The notes: a model not told the origin generated them from the sequence alone. A stretch of 64,000 nucleotides of DNA from Vacuolonema iberomarrocanum LEGE 07170 (GCA_015207365.1 JADEXA010000031.1:18921-82920), one strand, 5' to 3'; positions 1-8,486 are shown, numbered from the stretch's first letter. Made by a program: numbers and translations.

Positions 1-1
1 G

Positions 2-82
2 TGCATCCCCGGCAAGTACTTGAGGAAGCAACTAAAACTGAATAAAGGTCAGCTAGCACTGCGTTGCAACGGCGAAGCATAA
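2..82 (+). CDS. possible 3' end of a truncated ORF, unknown
   Basis: An open frame enters from the left edge and ends in TAA at 80-82. It would give about 26 C-terminal residues ending LRCNGEA, rich in Lys and Leu. The start lies outside the window and I recognise no family. A shorter alternative frame from base 1 ends at 45, so this may be chance. It sits just upstream of the broken trmH-like gene. Confidence 0.22.
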   Translation, partial: CIPGKYLRKQLKLNKGQLALRCNGEA

Positions 83-159
83 GCATTTGATTAAAGTCCA
101 AAGTTACTATCGCCGTTGAACTCCATCGTAAGCATCAAGACGATACATCGGAAGAGTTT

Positions 160-771
160 ATGGAAGAAGAAAAGCAAAAGAGTTCTATCCGGCAACGCGC
201 TGATGAAATAAGACCCTACAGATGCAAGAACTTAATTGCAGTCATCGAGGACCCCAGCGATATCAAGAATATCGGCACGATCATACGGAATGTAAATGCC
301 CTAGGGGTGGAAAAGGCGCATGTCATAGATCCCAGAGGAGCGTTGCCTAACGACTGGCAAGAAATGCGGGAGAAAAAATCTCTCTCAAAAACATCTGTGT
401 CGGCCATCAAATAGAGCTTTGTCAAGAGGTTCGATAGCACCGGAGCATGCATTGAGCACCTAGAAAAAAACAACTTTGTGTCCATCGTCACCTCTCCACA
501 TGTAAAGGGGATGAAAAATGCCGTCCTCGATGAAGTTGACTACACCATCTATACAAAACTAGCTGTATGGTTCGGCAATGAAGCTAGAGGTATAAGCGAC
601 CTAGCTATACAACACAGTGAACTGTGCGTGAGCATCCCCATGTTTGGCATGATCGAAAGTCTGAATTTGGGCACAACATCAGGAATAGTTTTGTACGAAG
701 TCACGAAACAGCGCCGTGAATATCAGAGCAAATACAAACGGAGAAATAAGCGAGGAGAAATTAAAGCTTAA
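160..771 (+). pseudogene. TrmH/SpoU-type tRNA 2'-O-methyltransferase with in-frame TAG
   Basis: This is one reading frame of 204 codons interrupted by TAG at 412-414. Both halves are in the same frame. The product resembles the SPOUT (TrmH-like) tRNA/rRNA guanosine-2'-O-methyltransferase family. The N-terminal part has the motif NIGTIIRNVNALGV; the C-terminal part has the AdoMet-knot motifs WFGNEARGIS, SIPMFGMIESLNLG and SGIVLYE, and a basic tail. Codons between the stop and the next ATG (415-477) continue the family sequence (SFVKRFDSTGACIEHL). The stop falls where I expect Trp, so a single TGG to TAG change would explain it. It is either a fresh pseudogene or a readthrough or sequencing case. 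Confidence 0.85.
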
Positions 772-831
772 TCTGTCAGTTTTCCAGCCCTAAAGGATGT
801 TTTAGCTGATCTATAAAGTGGCGATCGCGAG

Positions 832-942
832 CATTCCAACTCTGCTAAATGCGATCGCAAATCAGGGTTTTATCCAGCAAAAATAGCGTATAACATCCAG
901 GCAATCACGTCTTATCTACTGGATCTGAAGCTGAATACATAG
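832..942 (+). pseudogene. short coding remnant A, paired with 2464-2601
   Basis: The frame reads ...CDRKSGFYPAKIAYNIQ...SYLLDLKLNT and stops at 940-942. It matches a second fragment at 2464-2601 at the protein level (SG[FY]YP, K, NIQ, YLLDL, LNT) while the DNA has diverged. That pattern suggests both derive from one protein family. Neither copy has a credible start and the family is unknown. The fragment ends 22 bases before the next gene. Confidence 0.45.
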
Positions 943-964
943 TTAGGGTTTAATAAGGGTTTAG

Positions 965-1333
965 ATGAAATTTCAAAATGCTTTTGCTCCATCGGAAGAA
1001 GAGCTTAGAGAATGGGCATCTGATCCTGATGCCGAATACCCAGAGGAAATGAGCCAAGATTGGGACCTGATATTAGCTGAAATTAGCTATGCTCCAACTC
1101 TTATAAAGCTTGTATGTGAAGAGAGTCCGAACAGGAAGTTTTTCTTATCTTGTCTTTACATTTTATCTGGTGACTGTGTTAGAGCAGAAGTAAACAATGC
1201 AGTGATAAGCAAAGTTAGGGATTCATTTAATTTAATCCCTGATGATGCTCCTGATGATGTAAAGTTGTGGCAAACACGGTCGGATGGTCTATTTAACGAC
1301 CCTTCTCTCTATAATTATAACGACTGGGGATGA
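965..1333 (+). CDS. hypothetical acidic protein, 122 aa
   Basis: This is a small acidic soluble protein with no signal peptide or membrane segment. Visible features are an N-terminal SEEELREWASDPDAEYPEE stretch, a central Leu/Ile-rich helix and a C-terminal NYNDWG. I do not recognise the family. The size, acidity and lone position among unrelated genes resemble bacterial immunity-type or cassette-borne proteins, but no motif proves it. The ATG at 965 follows an AT-rich leader and a coding remnant. Confidence 0.6.
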   Translation: MKFQNAFAPSEEELREWASDPDAEYPEEMSQDWDLILAEISYAPTLIKLVCEESPNRKFFLSCLYILSGDCVRAEVNNAVISKVRDSFNLIPDDAPDDVKLWQTRSDGLFNDPSLYNYNDWG

Positions 1334-1417
1334 GGTAATTTAGCGCATAATACAAACGCTTAACGCCTCAAGAATGCTTGTTTATCGCTTGGCTCCAGAA
1401 GTTTTGAAAAGTGAACT

Positions 1418-2107
1418 TTAAGCCTCGCGCTTTAATAAGCCACGTAACCATCGGTAAGTGAATCGACTAAAATCCAGCAGTTTCCAAGGAATACGAATCT
1501 TGGCTGGAGAAAGAAATGGACGATAAATCCAGAAATAGAATCGTTTAAAGTCATTCCAGGCCGATCCTGATCCCTTTTTAAGGAAGTCCGAGATATCTAC
1601 GACTAATCCACGACCTTCATACATCATGACGTTTTTGCCATGCACATCACGAGGATTTAGACCTTGATTTCTTGCATAATCTAAAGCTCGGTCAATATCC
1701 AGAATGACCTGTACAGGAATACGGAACCCCTTATGTAAACTGTTATACAGGGTAACGCCTCGCATGCGCTTGAGAATCAAAATATTGTCTTGAGCGTAAA
1801 AACATTGAGAGAAAGCAGGGTGAGTGCCAATTCTGCGATAAACCTCAACCTCCTCCTCAAAGCCAGAACGATTTGGAGCGTAAACCTTTACCGCTTGCTC
1901 TGGATAATTGGGATGTGCAAATACCGCTGCATAGTTTCCAGTGCCTAAAAGAATCCACGGTGAAGGAAGATAGCGTACCTCAACGGGGTTATGTGATTTT
2001 ATACTTTCAAAGATTACCTTAGGGCGAAGCTGTCGATTAACGATTTCAATTAATTGGCTTATCCGATCTTTTTCTGTCATGGGGATGGCAGGAGAAATTG
2101 ATATCAT
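1418..2107 (-). CDS. protein kinase-like protein
   Basis: This 229-aa protein keeps the order of motifs of the protein-kinase-like fold. A glycine-rich loop GTGNYAAVF lies near residues 55-63, and the ATP-anchoring Lys near 74 is in AVKVY. Acidic residues that could be helix C are near 85-87. The catalytic loop NPRDVHGKNVM is near 151-161, where RDVHGKN replaces the usual RDLKPEN. A DFG-like DISDF lies near 171-175. The C-terminal lobe is short, so this is a minimal or atypical Ser/Thr or small-molecule kinase; the substrate is unknown. It is a lone minus-strand gene. Confidence 0.75.
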   Translation of the reverse strand: MISISPAIPMTEKDRISQLIEIVNRQLRPKVIFESIKSHNPVEVRYLPSPWILLGTGNYAAVFAHPNYPEQAVKVYAPNRSGFEEEVEVYRRIGTHPAFSQCFYAQDNILILKRMRGVTLYNSLHKGFRIPVQVILDIDRALDYARNQGLNPRDVHGKNVMMYEGRGLVVDISDFLKKGSGSAWNDFKRFYFWIYRPFLSPAKIRIPWKLLDFSRFTYRWLRGLLKREA

Positions 2108-2182
2108 TTACTGATAACACAACATACTAATCTCCCAAGAAGGTCGGGAGATCGAGCATCTAGCCACTGCTATGTTCGAAGT

Positions 2183-2354
2183 GCGATCGCCCATTATCTC
2201 CGTATGCTGGTTTCGTCCCTCAACCCAGCAATCGCGAACCGTTGTGTCCCTACCTTGGTGTTGAAGCAGATGTGATAGCGAAAGCAGTGGGTTTCGTTTT
2301 GTAATGCTCTCCAACGGCCCAACTTCACCATTAAATCGCTGCATCTGTATATGA
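2183..2354 (+). repeat. dispersed repeat R1, copy 1
   Basis: The repeat opens with GCGATCGCCCAT and a short hairpin (CTGGTT..AACCCAG). It carries the conserved core GATGTGATAGCGAAAGCA and ends near ATTAAATCGCTGCATCTG. It is homologous to copies at 7944, 9329, 10884 and 13260, all in this orientation. It separates the kinase-like gene from remnant B and the AraC gene. Confidence 0.75.
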
Positions 2355-2463
2355 CTGACCATGACTCCCTGGTGAAGATTCTTATTCCTCACTTCTGGCC
2401 GACAAGCCCTCTAATTCCTATATTTAACTACACAGAAGTAACGGATAACACCTCGAATTCCAG

Positions 2464-2601
2464 AGTTATACGACTACAGTTGAGTATAGGTTCCGTAAAT
2501 CAGGATATTATCCGATAAAAGTAGTAGATAATATTCAGGAAACCAAGGCTTATCTGTTAGATCTGATGCTCAATACATACCATCAATTTCTTACACTATG
2601 A
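2464..2601 (+). pseudogene. short coding remnant B, paired with 832-942
   Basis: The frame reads SYTTTVEYRFRKSGYYP...KVVDNIQ...YLLDLMLNTYHQFLTL and stops at 2599-2601. It aligns with remnant A over about 28 residues and extends further at both ends. It has no credible start codon. The family is unknown. Lying upstream of the AraC gene, it may be the leftover of a longer gene truncated during insertion of neighbouring DNA. Confidence 0.45.
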
Positions 2602-2780
2602 ATCGAAGAATTAGGGCATTTGGCTGTGAGTCCAATCCTCGACTTTTGATGAGCCACAGCCTTTCAGATACTGGCTAAGCAATGTTAGCCTTTGAGGGCA
2701 ATGCCAAAATCCCCAGATGAGAAAGCTTAACAAATTGATACGAGTTTTCCACACCAAAACCTTCCAATTATTGTTAAACA

Positions 2781-3656
2781 ATGCTCGAATCTTTGAGAAA
2801 TAAAGTGCGAGACGTCCTGCCACAGGGCGGAGGTGGAAATGCACTTCATTATTTTTCTGAAGATATTTTTTGCATTAAAGAAGTAGATATCTCTGAGTTA
2901 AGCGCAACAATGTATGAGCCAGCACTGTGCGTCATCCTTCAAGGTGCAAAGCAAACAAATCTGGACAATCGCACTCTTCGACTGTCAGCTGGCGATTCCG
3001 TCATAATCAGTCATCACGTGCCTGTGTATGCGAGAATCACGCAGGCATCAGTCGAAGTCCCCTATCTATCGCTGATTATAAAAATAGATCTGAAAATTAT
3101 TCGAAGCCTTTATTTTGAGATTGAGCAAATCATTGAAAAACAAGAACGTGCCTTCTCTGTTGATGCAGAAAGAACAGACAGTGTGCTTATAAATACCATT
3201 GATCGCTTCATGACAACCATGGAGGATCCGATCGAAGCTGAGCTTATTGGTCCCTCTCTTTTTAGGGAATTGCACTTACGAGTGCTAAGGGCTCCCCATG
3301 GCGGAATGCTTCGCCAGATGGTTCCAAGCAATAGCGCAGCTAACAATATTGCCCGAGCGATCAAACATGTACGAGATAATTATCGTACTGGGCTTCTTGT
3401 CAGTGAAATGGCACGTGAAGTTGGCATGAGTGAGTCGTCTTTTTATCAAAAATTCCGCGAAATAACGGGGACGACTCCGCATCAGTATCAAAAAGCCCTA
3501 CGCCTCATAGAGGCTCACACTCTTTTGTCGTTAGATGGGTATTCTGTTTCTGCTGCAGCTTTTGCCGTTGGCTATGAGAGCGCAAGTCACTTTAGTAGAG
3601 ATTATTCAAAAAAATTTGGGATTCCACCGAAGGAAACCAAAGCCACTACAACGTGA
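2781..3656 (+). CDS. AraC family transcriptional regulator (AraC_N type)
   Basis: This 291-aa regulator has an N-terminal sensing domain of the AraC_N type (about residues 20-165; motifs EPALCVILQG and LSAGDSVIISHHVPV). The C-terminal AraC/XylS double helix-turn-helix spans about residues 190-285 (AREVGMSESSFYQKFREITG and VGYESASHFSRDYSKKFG). The ATG follows an AT-rich stretch. Proteins of this type often control an oxidoreductase gene nearby. The closest is the aldo-keto reductase on the opposite strand about 340 bp downstream, but control of it is only inference. Confidence 0.92.
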   Translation: MLESLRNKVRDVLPQGGGGNALHYFSEDIFCIKEVDISELSATMYEPALCVILQGAKQTNLDNRTLRLSAGDSVIISHHVPVYARITQASVEVPYLSLIIKIDLKIIRSLYFEIEQIIEKQERAFSVDAERTDSVLINTIDRFMTTMEDPIEAELIGPSLFRELHLRVLRAPHGGMLRQMVPSNSAANNIARAIKHVRDNYRTGLLVSEMAREVGMSESSFYQKFREITGTTPHQYQKALRLIEAHTLLSLDGYSVSAAAFAVGYESASHFSRDYSKKFGIPPKETKATTT

Positions 3657-3790
3657 ACTGCGAAACTAGCTTTGGTGTAGTAGAGACCCTGGCTAATCGC
3701 TCACAGACAAAAAGCGGCACCCTATCAGAGCGGTGGCTGCTGCATGGAAGATCAATTTTCTAGTTGTCATACAAACGTTAAGTTTGTGGC

Positions 3791-3906
3791 CTATGCAATG
3801 CTTCTCGCCAATGAGCCGTAGCTAACGTCAAACACCTCGCCGATAATCTTATCGGTGGCGCTTCCCGCAAAAAAGAGCACCGCCGTTGCAACGTCAATTG
3901 GCTCTA
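3791..3906 (-). pseudogene. SDR C-terminal fragment (copy 1 of a duplicated segment)
   Basis: Read on the minus strand this gives VEPIDVATAVLFFAGSATDKII..VFDVSYGSLARSIA and then a stop. That is the C-terminal end of a short-chain dehydrogenase/reductase (the VLFLAS..ITG..L.VDGG region). About 115 bp is homologous to 5406-5521, the end of the broken SDR gene on the other side of the aldo-keto reductase. No N-terminal SDR part is present here. Confidence 0.7.
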
Positions 3907-3995
3907 CATTAGCCGTGTTGCATGTCTCTCAATCAACCAAATGCGTTTCGAGAACACTCAGAGCATCTGGCGCAGCCGCACATTAGACGCTGACC

Positions 3996-5081
3996 TTATA
4001 TCTTGTAAAACTCGAGATCCGGGCCAGCAAAGGGGGCTAATGCATCGATCCGTCTCTGAAGTTCGGCCTGGTTCCAGTTCCATGTTTCGCGCGCTATGGC
4101 AGCATTTTGGGAAACCTGTTGGACGCTTTCCATGCCACTGACAAGGCAGGTGACAGGCAAGGACCATGCAAAGCCGAAGGCATCCTCCAAGGAAATAACG
4201 TCCGGTATTACCGGCTCAAGAGAGACTTCTGTCCGGCGCCAGCCCTGGTTTCCTCCGAAGAACCGCCCGTAGACCAGCGTTTTCATAGCCAGCACGCCGA
4301 TGCCAGACTCTACGCATCTGGGCAGCACATTAGTAATAAAGCTATCGAAGTGAGGGTCAGCAGGATTGACCGGCATCATCGCAGCAGCTATCCTCACCCC
4401 CCGGTTTTCGATCTCCTCCAGCATCGTAAGATGGCCTTCAAAGGAATCATGACCAGTGAAACCAATGTGCCTGACCTTACCTGCTTCCTGGGCCTCAAGA
4501 AAGGCATCGAGTATGCCGCCTCGGATGCGCTCTTCCACACGCTCTGGGGTTTCGAGGGCATGCACCTGCCATAGGTCTACGTAGTCAGTCCTCATGCGGG
4601 AGAGGGAAGCATCGAGATCCGCCAGTGCGTCCGCCTTATTTCTGGCCAAGGTTTTGGTCATGATGAAGGAAACATCTCTGTAGTTGGGCGTGAGGAATTG
4701 CCCATAGCGTTCTTCTGCTAACCCATCACTGTATAGGGGGGCATTGTCGAAGAAACGCACCCCCTCCTCCAAGGCTTTTTCGATGATGGCCTGCGCGTCT
4801 CTTTCCGAGGCTCTCCCTATGTGGTCTCCACCCGCCCCCAGGTTAGTCACAGCGGGACCGGACGCACCCAAATTGCGCAAAGGCAGGAGCCTGCCTAGCC
4901 GGTCGGAGGTGGAGGCGTTAGCCGCGGTCGTATTGTCACCATTGAAATAGCCAGACACTGTCAGACTGGCGGTAAAGCCCGCCAGCATAGCGATTAATTC
5001 CCTGCGATTCAATTTAGCCATGCCCATGTAGCCGTCATTAGCTGAGGCTTTTGACCCATGACCGGGTTTGCGAGCTTTCAT
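3996..5081 (-). CDS. aldo-keto reductase with Tat-like signal
   Basis: This 361-aa protein has an N-terminal twin-arginine-like signal (NRRELIAMLAGFTASLTVSG, about residues 25-44) followed by an aldo/keto reductase barrel. Tetrad candidates are Asp112 and Tyr117 (FDNAPLYSDG), Lys143 (MTKTLAR) and His174 (DLWQVHAL). The C-terminal cofactor region contains LVSGMESVQQV. It probably acts outside the cytoplasmic membrane as an NAD(P)-dependent oxidoreductase; the substrate is unknown. The start at 5081 has a strong GGGAGA upstream, better than the internal Met codons. It is flanked by SDR fragments and a MerR remnant. Confidence 0.9.
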   Translation of the reverse strand: MKARKPGHGSKASANDGYMGMAKLNRRELIAMLAGFTASLTVSGYFNGDNTTAANASTSDRLGRLLPLRNLGASGPAVTNLGAGGDHIGRASERDAQAIIEKALEEGVRFFDNAPLYSDGLAEERYGQFLTPNYRDVSFIMTKTLARNKADALADLDASLSRMRTDYVDLWQVHALETPERVEERIRGGILDAFLEAQEAGKVRHIGFTGHDSFEGHLTMLEEIENRGVRIAAAMMPVNPADPHFDSFITNVLPRCVESGIGVLAMKTLVYGRFFGGNQGWRRTEVSLEPVIPDVISLEDAFGFAWSLPVTCLVSGMESVQQVSQNAAIARETWNWNQAELQRRIDALAPFAGPDLEFYKI

Positions 5082-5120
5082 GCTTGAGGTCTCCCTTATT
5101 GTGAGTGTTTTATCTTTGCT

Positions 5121-5335
5121 TCAAGTTTCAAAGAGTGCTGAGCCTTCCAACCTAGTGAAGGTGGACAGAAGCTGCTGAACCTGTTCCAAAACTTGCTCTC
5201 GATGAGCTTCAAGCATTCCCCACCGTTCCTGAACGCCTGTGTCTGGGCGAGTGCGTGCCTCTAGTCGAGTGCAAAACCTCCAAATAGTGTTTCTCAAGTC
5301 GCTGCCCTCCTGGAGGATCGCTGAAAGCCTAGCTC
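5121..5335 (-). pseudogene. MerR-like regulator C-terminal remnant
   Basis: The minus frame gives SAILQEGSDLRNTIWRF, then ERWGMLEAHREQVLEQVQQL and ends LEGSALFET before a stop at 5121-5123. The LEAHREQVLEQ helix resembles the C-terminal dimerisation coil of MerR-family regulators. The DNA-binding N-terminus is missing. It lies directly upstream of the aldo-keto reductase in the same direction, so it may be the wreck of that gene's regulator. Confidence 0.45.
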
Positions 5336-5405
5336 TGCAAAATCAACAAATGGAGTGTGCTCTGCCTGGGAAAAACGATTGATTCAGTGAACTGTAAGTT
5401 TGTGG

Positions 5406-6094
5406 CTATGCAATGCTTCTCGATAGTGAGCCGTAGCCAACGTCAAGCACCTCGTCGGTAACCTTATTGGCGGTGCTTTCCGCAAAAAAGAGCACCGCCT
5501 TTGCAAAGTCAATTGGCTCTACATGTCCGACCAGGAGCTGATCTCTTCGCTCGAAAACTCTGCAATTGCCCCTGTCGGTGAAACACCAGCTTTGGCGACA
5601 GTAATATCAAGGCTGTCGAATACATTTACAGCCTGTTCCATTGCCCACGCTTGCGCATCTTGGTCGCGTACGTCGCCCTTAAAGATCGCCTCAACTCGCG
5701 CTTTTGCCTGATCGAGGTCGCGCTCCGTTGCGATTGGGTCCTGCACATGTGGAAGAGTGCGAGACGCAACGTCGTAGAGCACAATTCTTTGCACTCGCTT
5801 TAGCTAACTCCTCCGCAGCGGCAAGGCCAATTCCACGAGCGCCACCGGTGATTAATACCGTTTTGCCATCCATTCCTGATCTCAGTCAGGCTCTTCCGCT
5901 GTCTGTGCAGCTTCTCCTGGCGTCTGTGCAGCGGCACGACTCCCACCAAGCAGAGACGGAGCAATCATCGCAGCCGCGCCCAAGGTAGTAACCGTCACCA
6001 CCTGGCGACGTCCGGGGCGTTGCGGCACTCCTAAACTAGCTTCACCACGGGTCAAGTTTGCATCATTGTCACGCAGACCAGAGACTTTATACAT
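5406..6094 (-). pseudogene. Tat-SDR oxidoreductase, broken into several pieces
   Basis: Pieces of one short-chain dehydrogenase lie in order on the minus strand. A Tat-like leader (RPGRRQVVTVTTLGAAAMIA) starts at 6094. A frameshift separates it from the NAD(P)-binding motif GKTVLITGGARGIG near 5873. A second frameshift precedes the middle part (VFDSLDITVAKAGVSPTGAI). The C-terminal piece (VEPIDFAKAVLFFAESTANK) ends at 5406. The catalytic Ser/Tyr-x3-Lys section is absent, implying an internal deletion of roughly 80-100 codons near 5520. The gene cannot make active enzyme. Confidence 0.8.
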
Positions 6095-6207
6095 AGCGAC
6101 CTCCGCTAAATACCTGGTTTAACTTTTTTGAACGTATCATTGTCAGCCGCGTTGCACTTATCCGATCCTCCGCGATCCGTGCCAAATCCTCCATAGTGCA
6201 AAATCGA

Positions 6208-6297
6208 CCTAACATAGCCTCTGAGCCGGACGCTTCGGTTGCCCCGATCCTGATACAACATTGGAGGTCTCGGCGCGCCGCTAAACATTGCCGTTAG
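6208..6297 (+). other. attC-like element (weak)
   Basis: ACCTAAC at 6208-6214 and its exact complement GTTAGGT at 6291-6297 match the outer core sites RYYYAAC and GTTRRRY of integron attC sites, 90 bp apart, a normal attC length. The inner arms pair only weakly. It lies just upstream of the GC-rich GFA gene. Another RYYYAAC (GCCTAAC) follows that gene near 6835, but I find no matching second core there. It could be coincidence. Confidence 0.22.
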
Positions 6298-6385
6298 GTC
6301 ACGCCCCGCCCGCAGGGGACAATAGCCAATGACAGTGCTATTTGCTGTAAAAGTTTCGCCCACTGGAGGCCAGAGGAGACGTAGC

Positions 6386-6778
6386 ATGAACCGATTCACT
6401 GGCGGTTGCCTGTGCGGCAACGTCCGCATTGTGGCGTTGGGACGCCCGTACCGGGTCGGCCTTTGTCACTGTATCGACTGCCGCAAGCACCATGGAGCCC
6501 TTTTTCATGCTTCGGCGGTGTTCCCTCAGGATGCGGTGACAATCGATGGGGAACCACACGACTACGCCGGGCGGTTTTTCTGCCCCCGCTGCGGGTCGTC
6601 CCTTTTCTCACGCGGCGCAGATGAAATCGAAGTGAATTTAGGCTCCCTGGATGCCCCTGACCAACTGAAACCAACCTACGAACTCTGGACCATTCGTCGC
6701 GAGTCCTGGTTGCCGCCGTTCCCGCTCTCGAAACGATACGACCGCGATCGCGACGCCACGAGTCGCTTTGAGGAGTAG
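6386..6778 (+). CDS. GFA family protein (CENP-V/GFA fold)
   Basis: This 130-aa protein belongs to the glutathione-dependent formaldehyde-activating enzyme/centromere protein V family, which binds zinc. Metal-binding cysteines are visible in GGCLCGNVRI, GLCHCIDCRKHHG and FFCPRCGSSLF. The family name overstates function; most members have no proven formaldehyde activity. I chose ATG 6386, preceded by GAGGAGA, over an upstream in-frame ATG at 6329. Local GC content is clearly higher than in the genes on either side, suggesting recent transfer. Confidence 0.9.
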   Translation: MNRFTGGCLCGNVRIVALGRPYRVGLCHCIDCRKHHGALFHASAVFPQDAVTIDGEPHDYAGRFFCPRCGSSLFSRGADEIEVNLGSLDAPDQLKPTYELWTIRRESWLPPFPLSKRYDRDRDATSRFEE

Positions 6779-6988
6779 GTCGCCGTTAGCGTGCTCCATG
6801 ATGAATATCACATGATCTGCCGCCTCGACGATGCGGCCTAACAAACCAATGAACACGGACTTTTTACCCGTCATGTCCTACAGATTGCACGCTCTCGCGG
6901 AAGCGCACGGGGTGCTTTGCGCATCTTGAATTGTTGCCACCGTCGTGACACAGTATTGGCTGCGAGCCGTTCACCAATGGAGTCGCTG

Positions 6989-7942
6989 ATGCCCTACGAT
7001 CCCGAGTTCATTGCTGGTCATGTCATTCCTCTTCCCACTCCTAATAGCCGGGTGGTGGCATTGGCGTTTGAGGGAGACTATATCCACCACTCGCGCCATT
7101 CGCTGTTGTTTAACGAGGAACGTGGTTTTGCCTTTGTCTCGGCACATAACATTGATAGCGCCACGCTGCCGTCGGCTCAGTTCACGAGCCGCAGTTTCAA
7201 GAACGATCCGAAAATCCAACCCACTTCGCTGCAAGTTGATCGCAACCGTGGCTATCGCGAGAGCAAGGAACATGGATTCGGCCCCAATCCCTGGGATCAG
7301 GGCCATTTAGCGCGACGCAAGAGCCTGTCCTGGGGTGATGAAGAGCAAGCCCGGATCGCCGAGCGAGAGAGCGACATGTGGTCCAACATTGCCCCACAAC
7401 ACGAAAATTTGCACAATGATGCCTGGGGAAAAATCGAAGACTGGATGCTGGAACGCGTCGAAGACAACAGCCATCGCGCCTGTGTTTTTACCGGGCCGGT
7501 GTTTACCGAGGACGATCCGGAACACAAAAACGGCCCCGAGGAAGACCCGATCCGCATTCCGGCTGGATTCTGGAAAGTGATTTCTGTCGAGTGGATGGGT
7601 GCAATGCGTTCGGCTGGTTTTCTCGTCTGGCAACGCGACTATGACAGTGAAAATCCGCTGCCTTTCGCCCCGGTACTGGAACAGGTACGATTGACCACGA
7701 TCGAAGTGCTGACAGGCCTGACTTTCCCAGCGTTACGACGATTTGATCCACTGCTGTTCGACCACCAGCCCCGCCCGCGAGCCATGTCGATCTCGCAGGC
7801 ACGTGAAACAGTGCGCAGAAGAATGATCACGCCCCACGGCGTTGCTCCAGATACCGATCTGGAGCTTGGCGAGGAGCTGGTAATTAAGGCCACGGCACCC
7901 GGAACTGCGGCGATCACATCGATGCGGGATATTGTGCTTTAG
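6989..7942 (+). CDS. DNA/RNA non-specific endonuclease (beta-beta-alpha metal)
   Basis: This protein of about 317 aa belongs to the NucA/Serratia-nuclease-like superfamily. The signature DQGHLARR stands in for the family DRGH motif and carries the general-base His. It is followed about 40 residues later by NIAPQHENLHNDAWGKIE, with the metal-binding Asn. I see no signal peptide, unlike secreted NucA, so it may act inside the cell or need another export route. Internal ATG 6989 has GGAG at a suitable distance; ATG 6977 and 6917 are alternatives. GC-rich like the GFA gene before it. A dispersed repeat begins two bases after its stop. Confidence 0.88.
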   Translation: MPYDPEFIAGHVIPLPTPNSRVVALAFEGDYIHHSRHSLLFNEERGFAFVSAHNIDSATLPSAQFTSRSFKNDPKIQPTSLQVDRNRGYRESKEHGFGPNPWDQGHLARRKSLSWGDEEQARIAERESDMWSNIAPQHENLHNDAWGKIEDWMLERVEDNSHRACVFTGPVFTEDDPEHKNGPEEDPIRIPAGFWKVISVEWMGAMRSAGFLVWQRDYDSENPLPFAPVLEQVRLTTIEVLTGLTFPALRRFDPLLFDHQPRPRAMSISQARETVRRRMITPHGVAPDTDLELGEELVIKATAPGTAAITSMRDIVL

Positions 7943-7943
7943 T

Positions 7944-8098
7944 GCGATCGCCCATCGCCGCAGACTGGTTTGAGGCACGAAACTCAGCAATCGCAAACCC
8001 TTGCGTCTCTAACTTGGCGTTGAAGCGTACGTGATAGCGAAAGCACCGGGCTTCGTTTTGCGATGACTCCAACTGTCCAAATTTAATCTTCGACCTCA
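7944..8098 (+). repeat. dispersed repeat R1, copy 2
   Basis: This starts GCGATCGCCCATC, has the hairpin CTGGTTTGAGG..GAAACTCAG, the core GTGATAGCGAAAGCACCGGGCTTCG, and ends at CCAACTGTCCAAATTTAATC. It abuts the nuclease stop codon on one side and a chimeric gene fragment on the other. Confidence 0.8.
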
Positions 8099-8119
8099 AA
8101 TGTGCGTGAGCCCTTACAG

Positions 8120-8465
8120 CTACTTGTCTACTTGTGGAAACGCCTGCACATAAGCATCCGTGATTTGAATGATCCCCGGTGTAAGCTCCCAAAGAGAGCC
8201 CCACAACGTGAGCCTTGACCGGAGGAGTGTGCTCCTGAATCAGTTGGGCAATCAGCCGAGCGGTTTCTGAAAATGATTGCCAGGGGATTCGATTGCTCTT
8301 GCCGTGGCTCGGTAAATCAGGCGTGATGCAGTAAAAGTCGTCATTCAGCAGCTCGACTTGCTGGTGCCACATCCAATCGCTGGTTCCCAAGGCGTGCGAG
8401 AAGACAATAGCAGGGGCAGAGGGATTCCCTGATTTTTCAATGTGAAGCGATGTGGTTTGTATCAT
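8120..8465 (-). pseudogene. truncated alpha/beta hydrolase joined to the tail of another gene
   Basis: From 8465 the minus frame encodes a normal alpha/beta hydrolase N-terminus: VFSHALGTSDWMWHQQ (oxyanion region), TPDLPSHGKS and the nucleophile elbow VVGLSLGAY. At about 8180 the homology stops. In another frame the DNA continues as PGIIQITDAYVQAFPQVDK and a stop at 8120-8122. That closely matches the C-terminus of the 338-aa protein at 11665-12681, and the similarity continues past both stop codons. The locus is therefore a deletion or recombination junction of two genes; the hydrolase lacks its Asp and His. Confidence 0.8.
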
Positions 8466-8486
8466 TTAATCGGTATTTACTTCTTT

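Noticed and set aside
2108..2392. 94-codon minus frame
   Set aside because: It lies mostly inside dispersed repeat R1 and has no protein character; equivalent frames in other R1 copies are broken.
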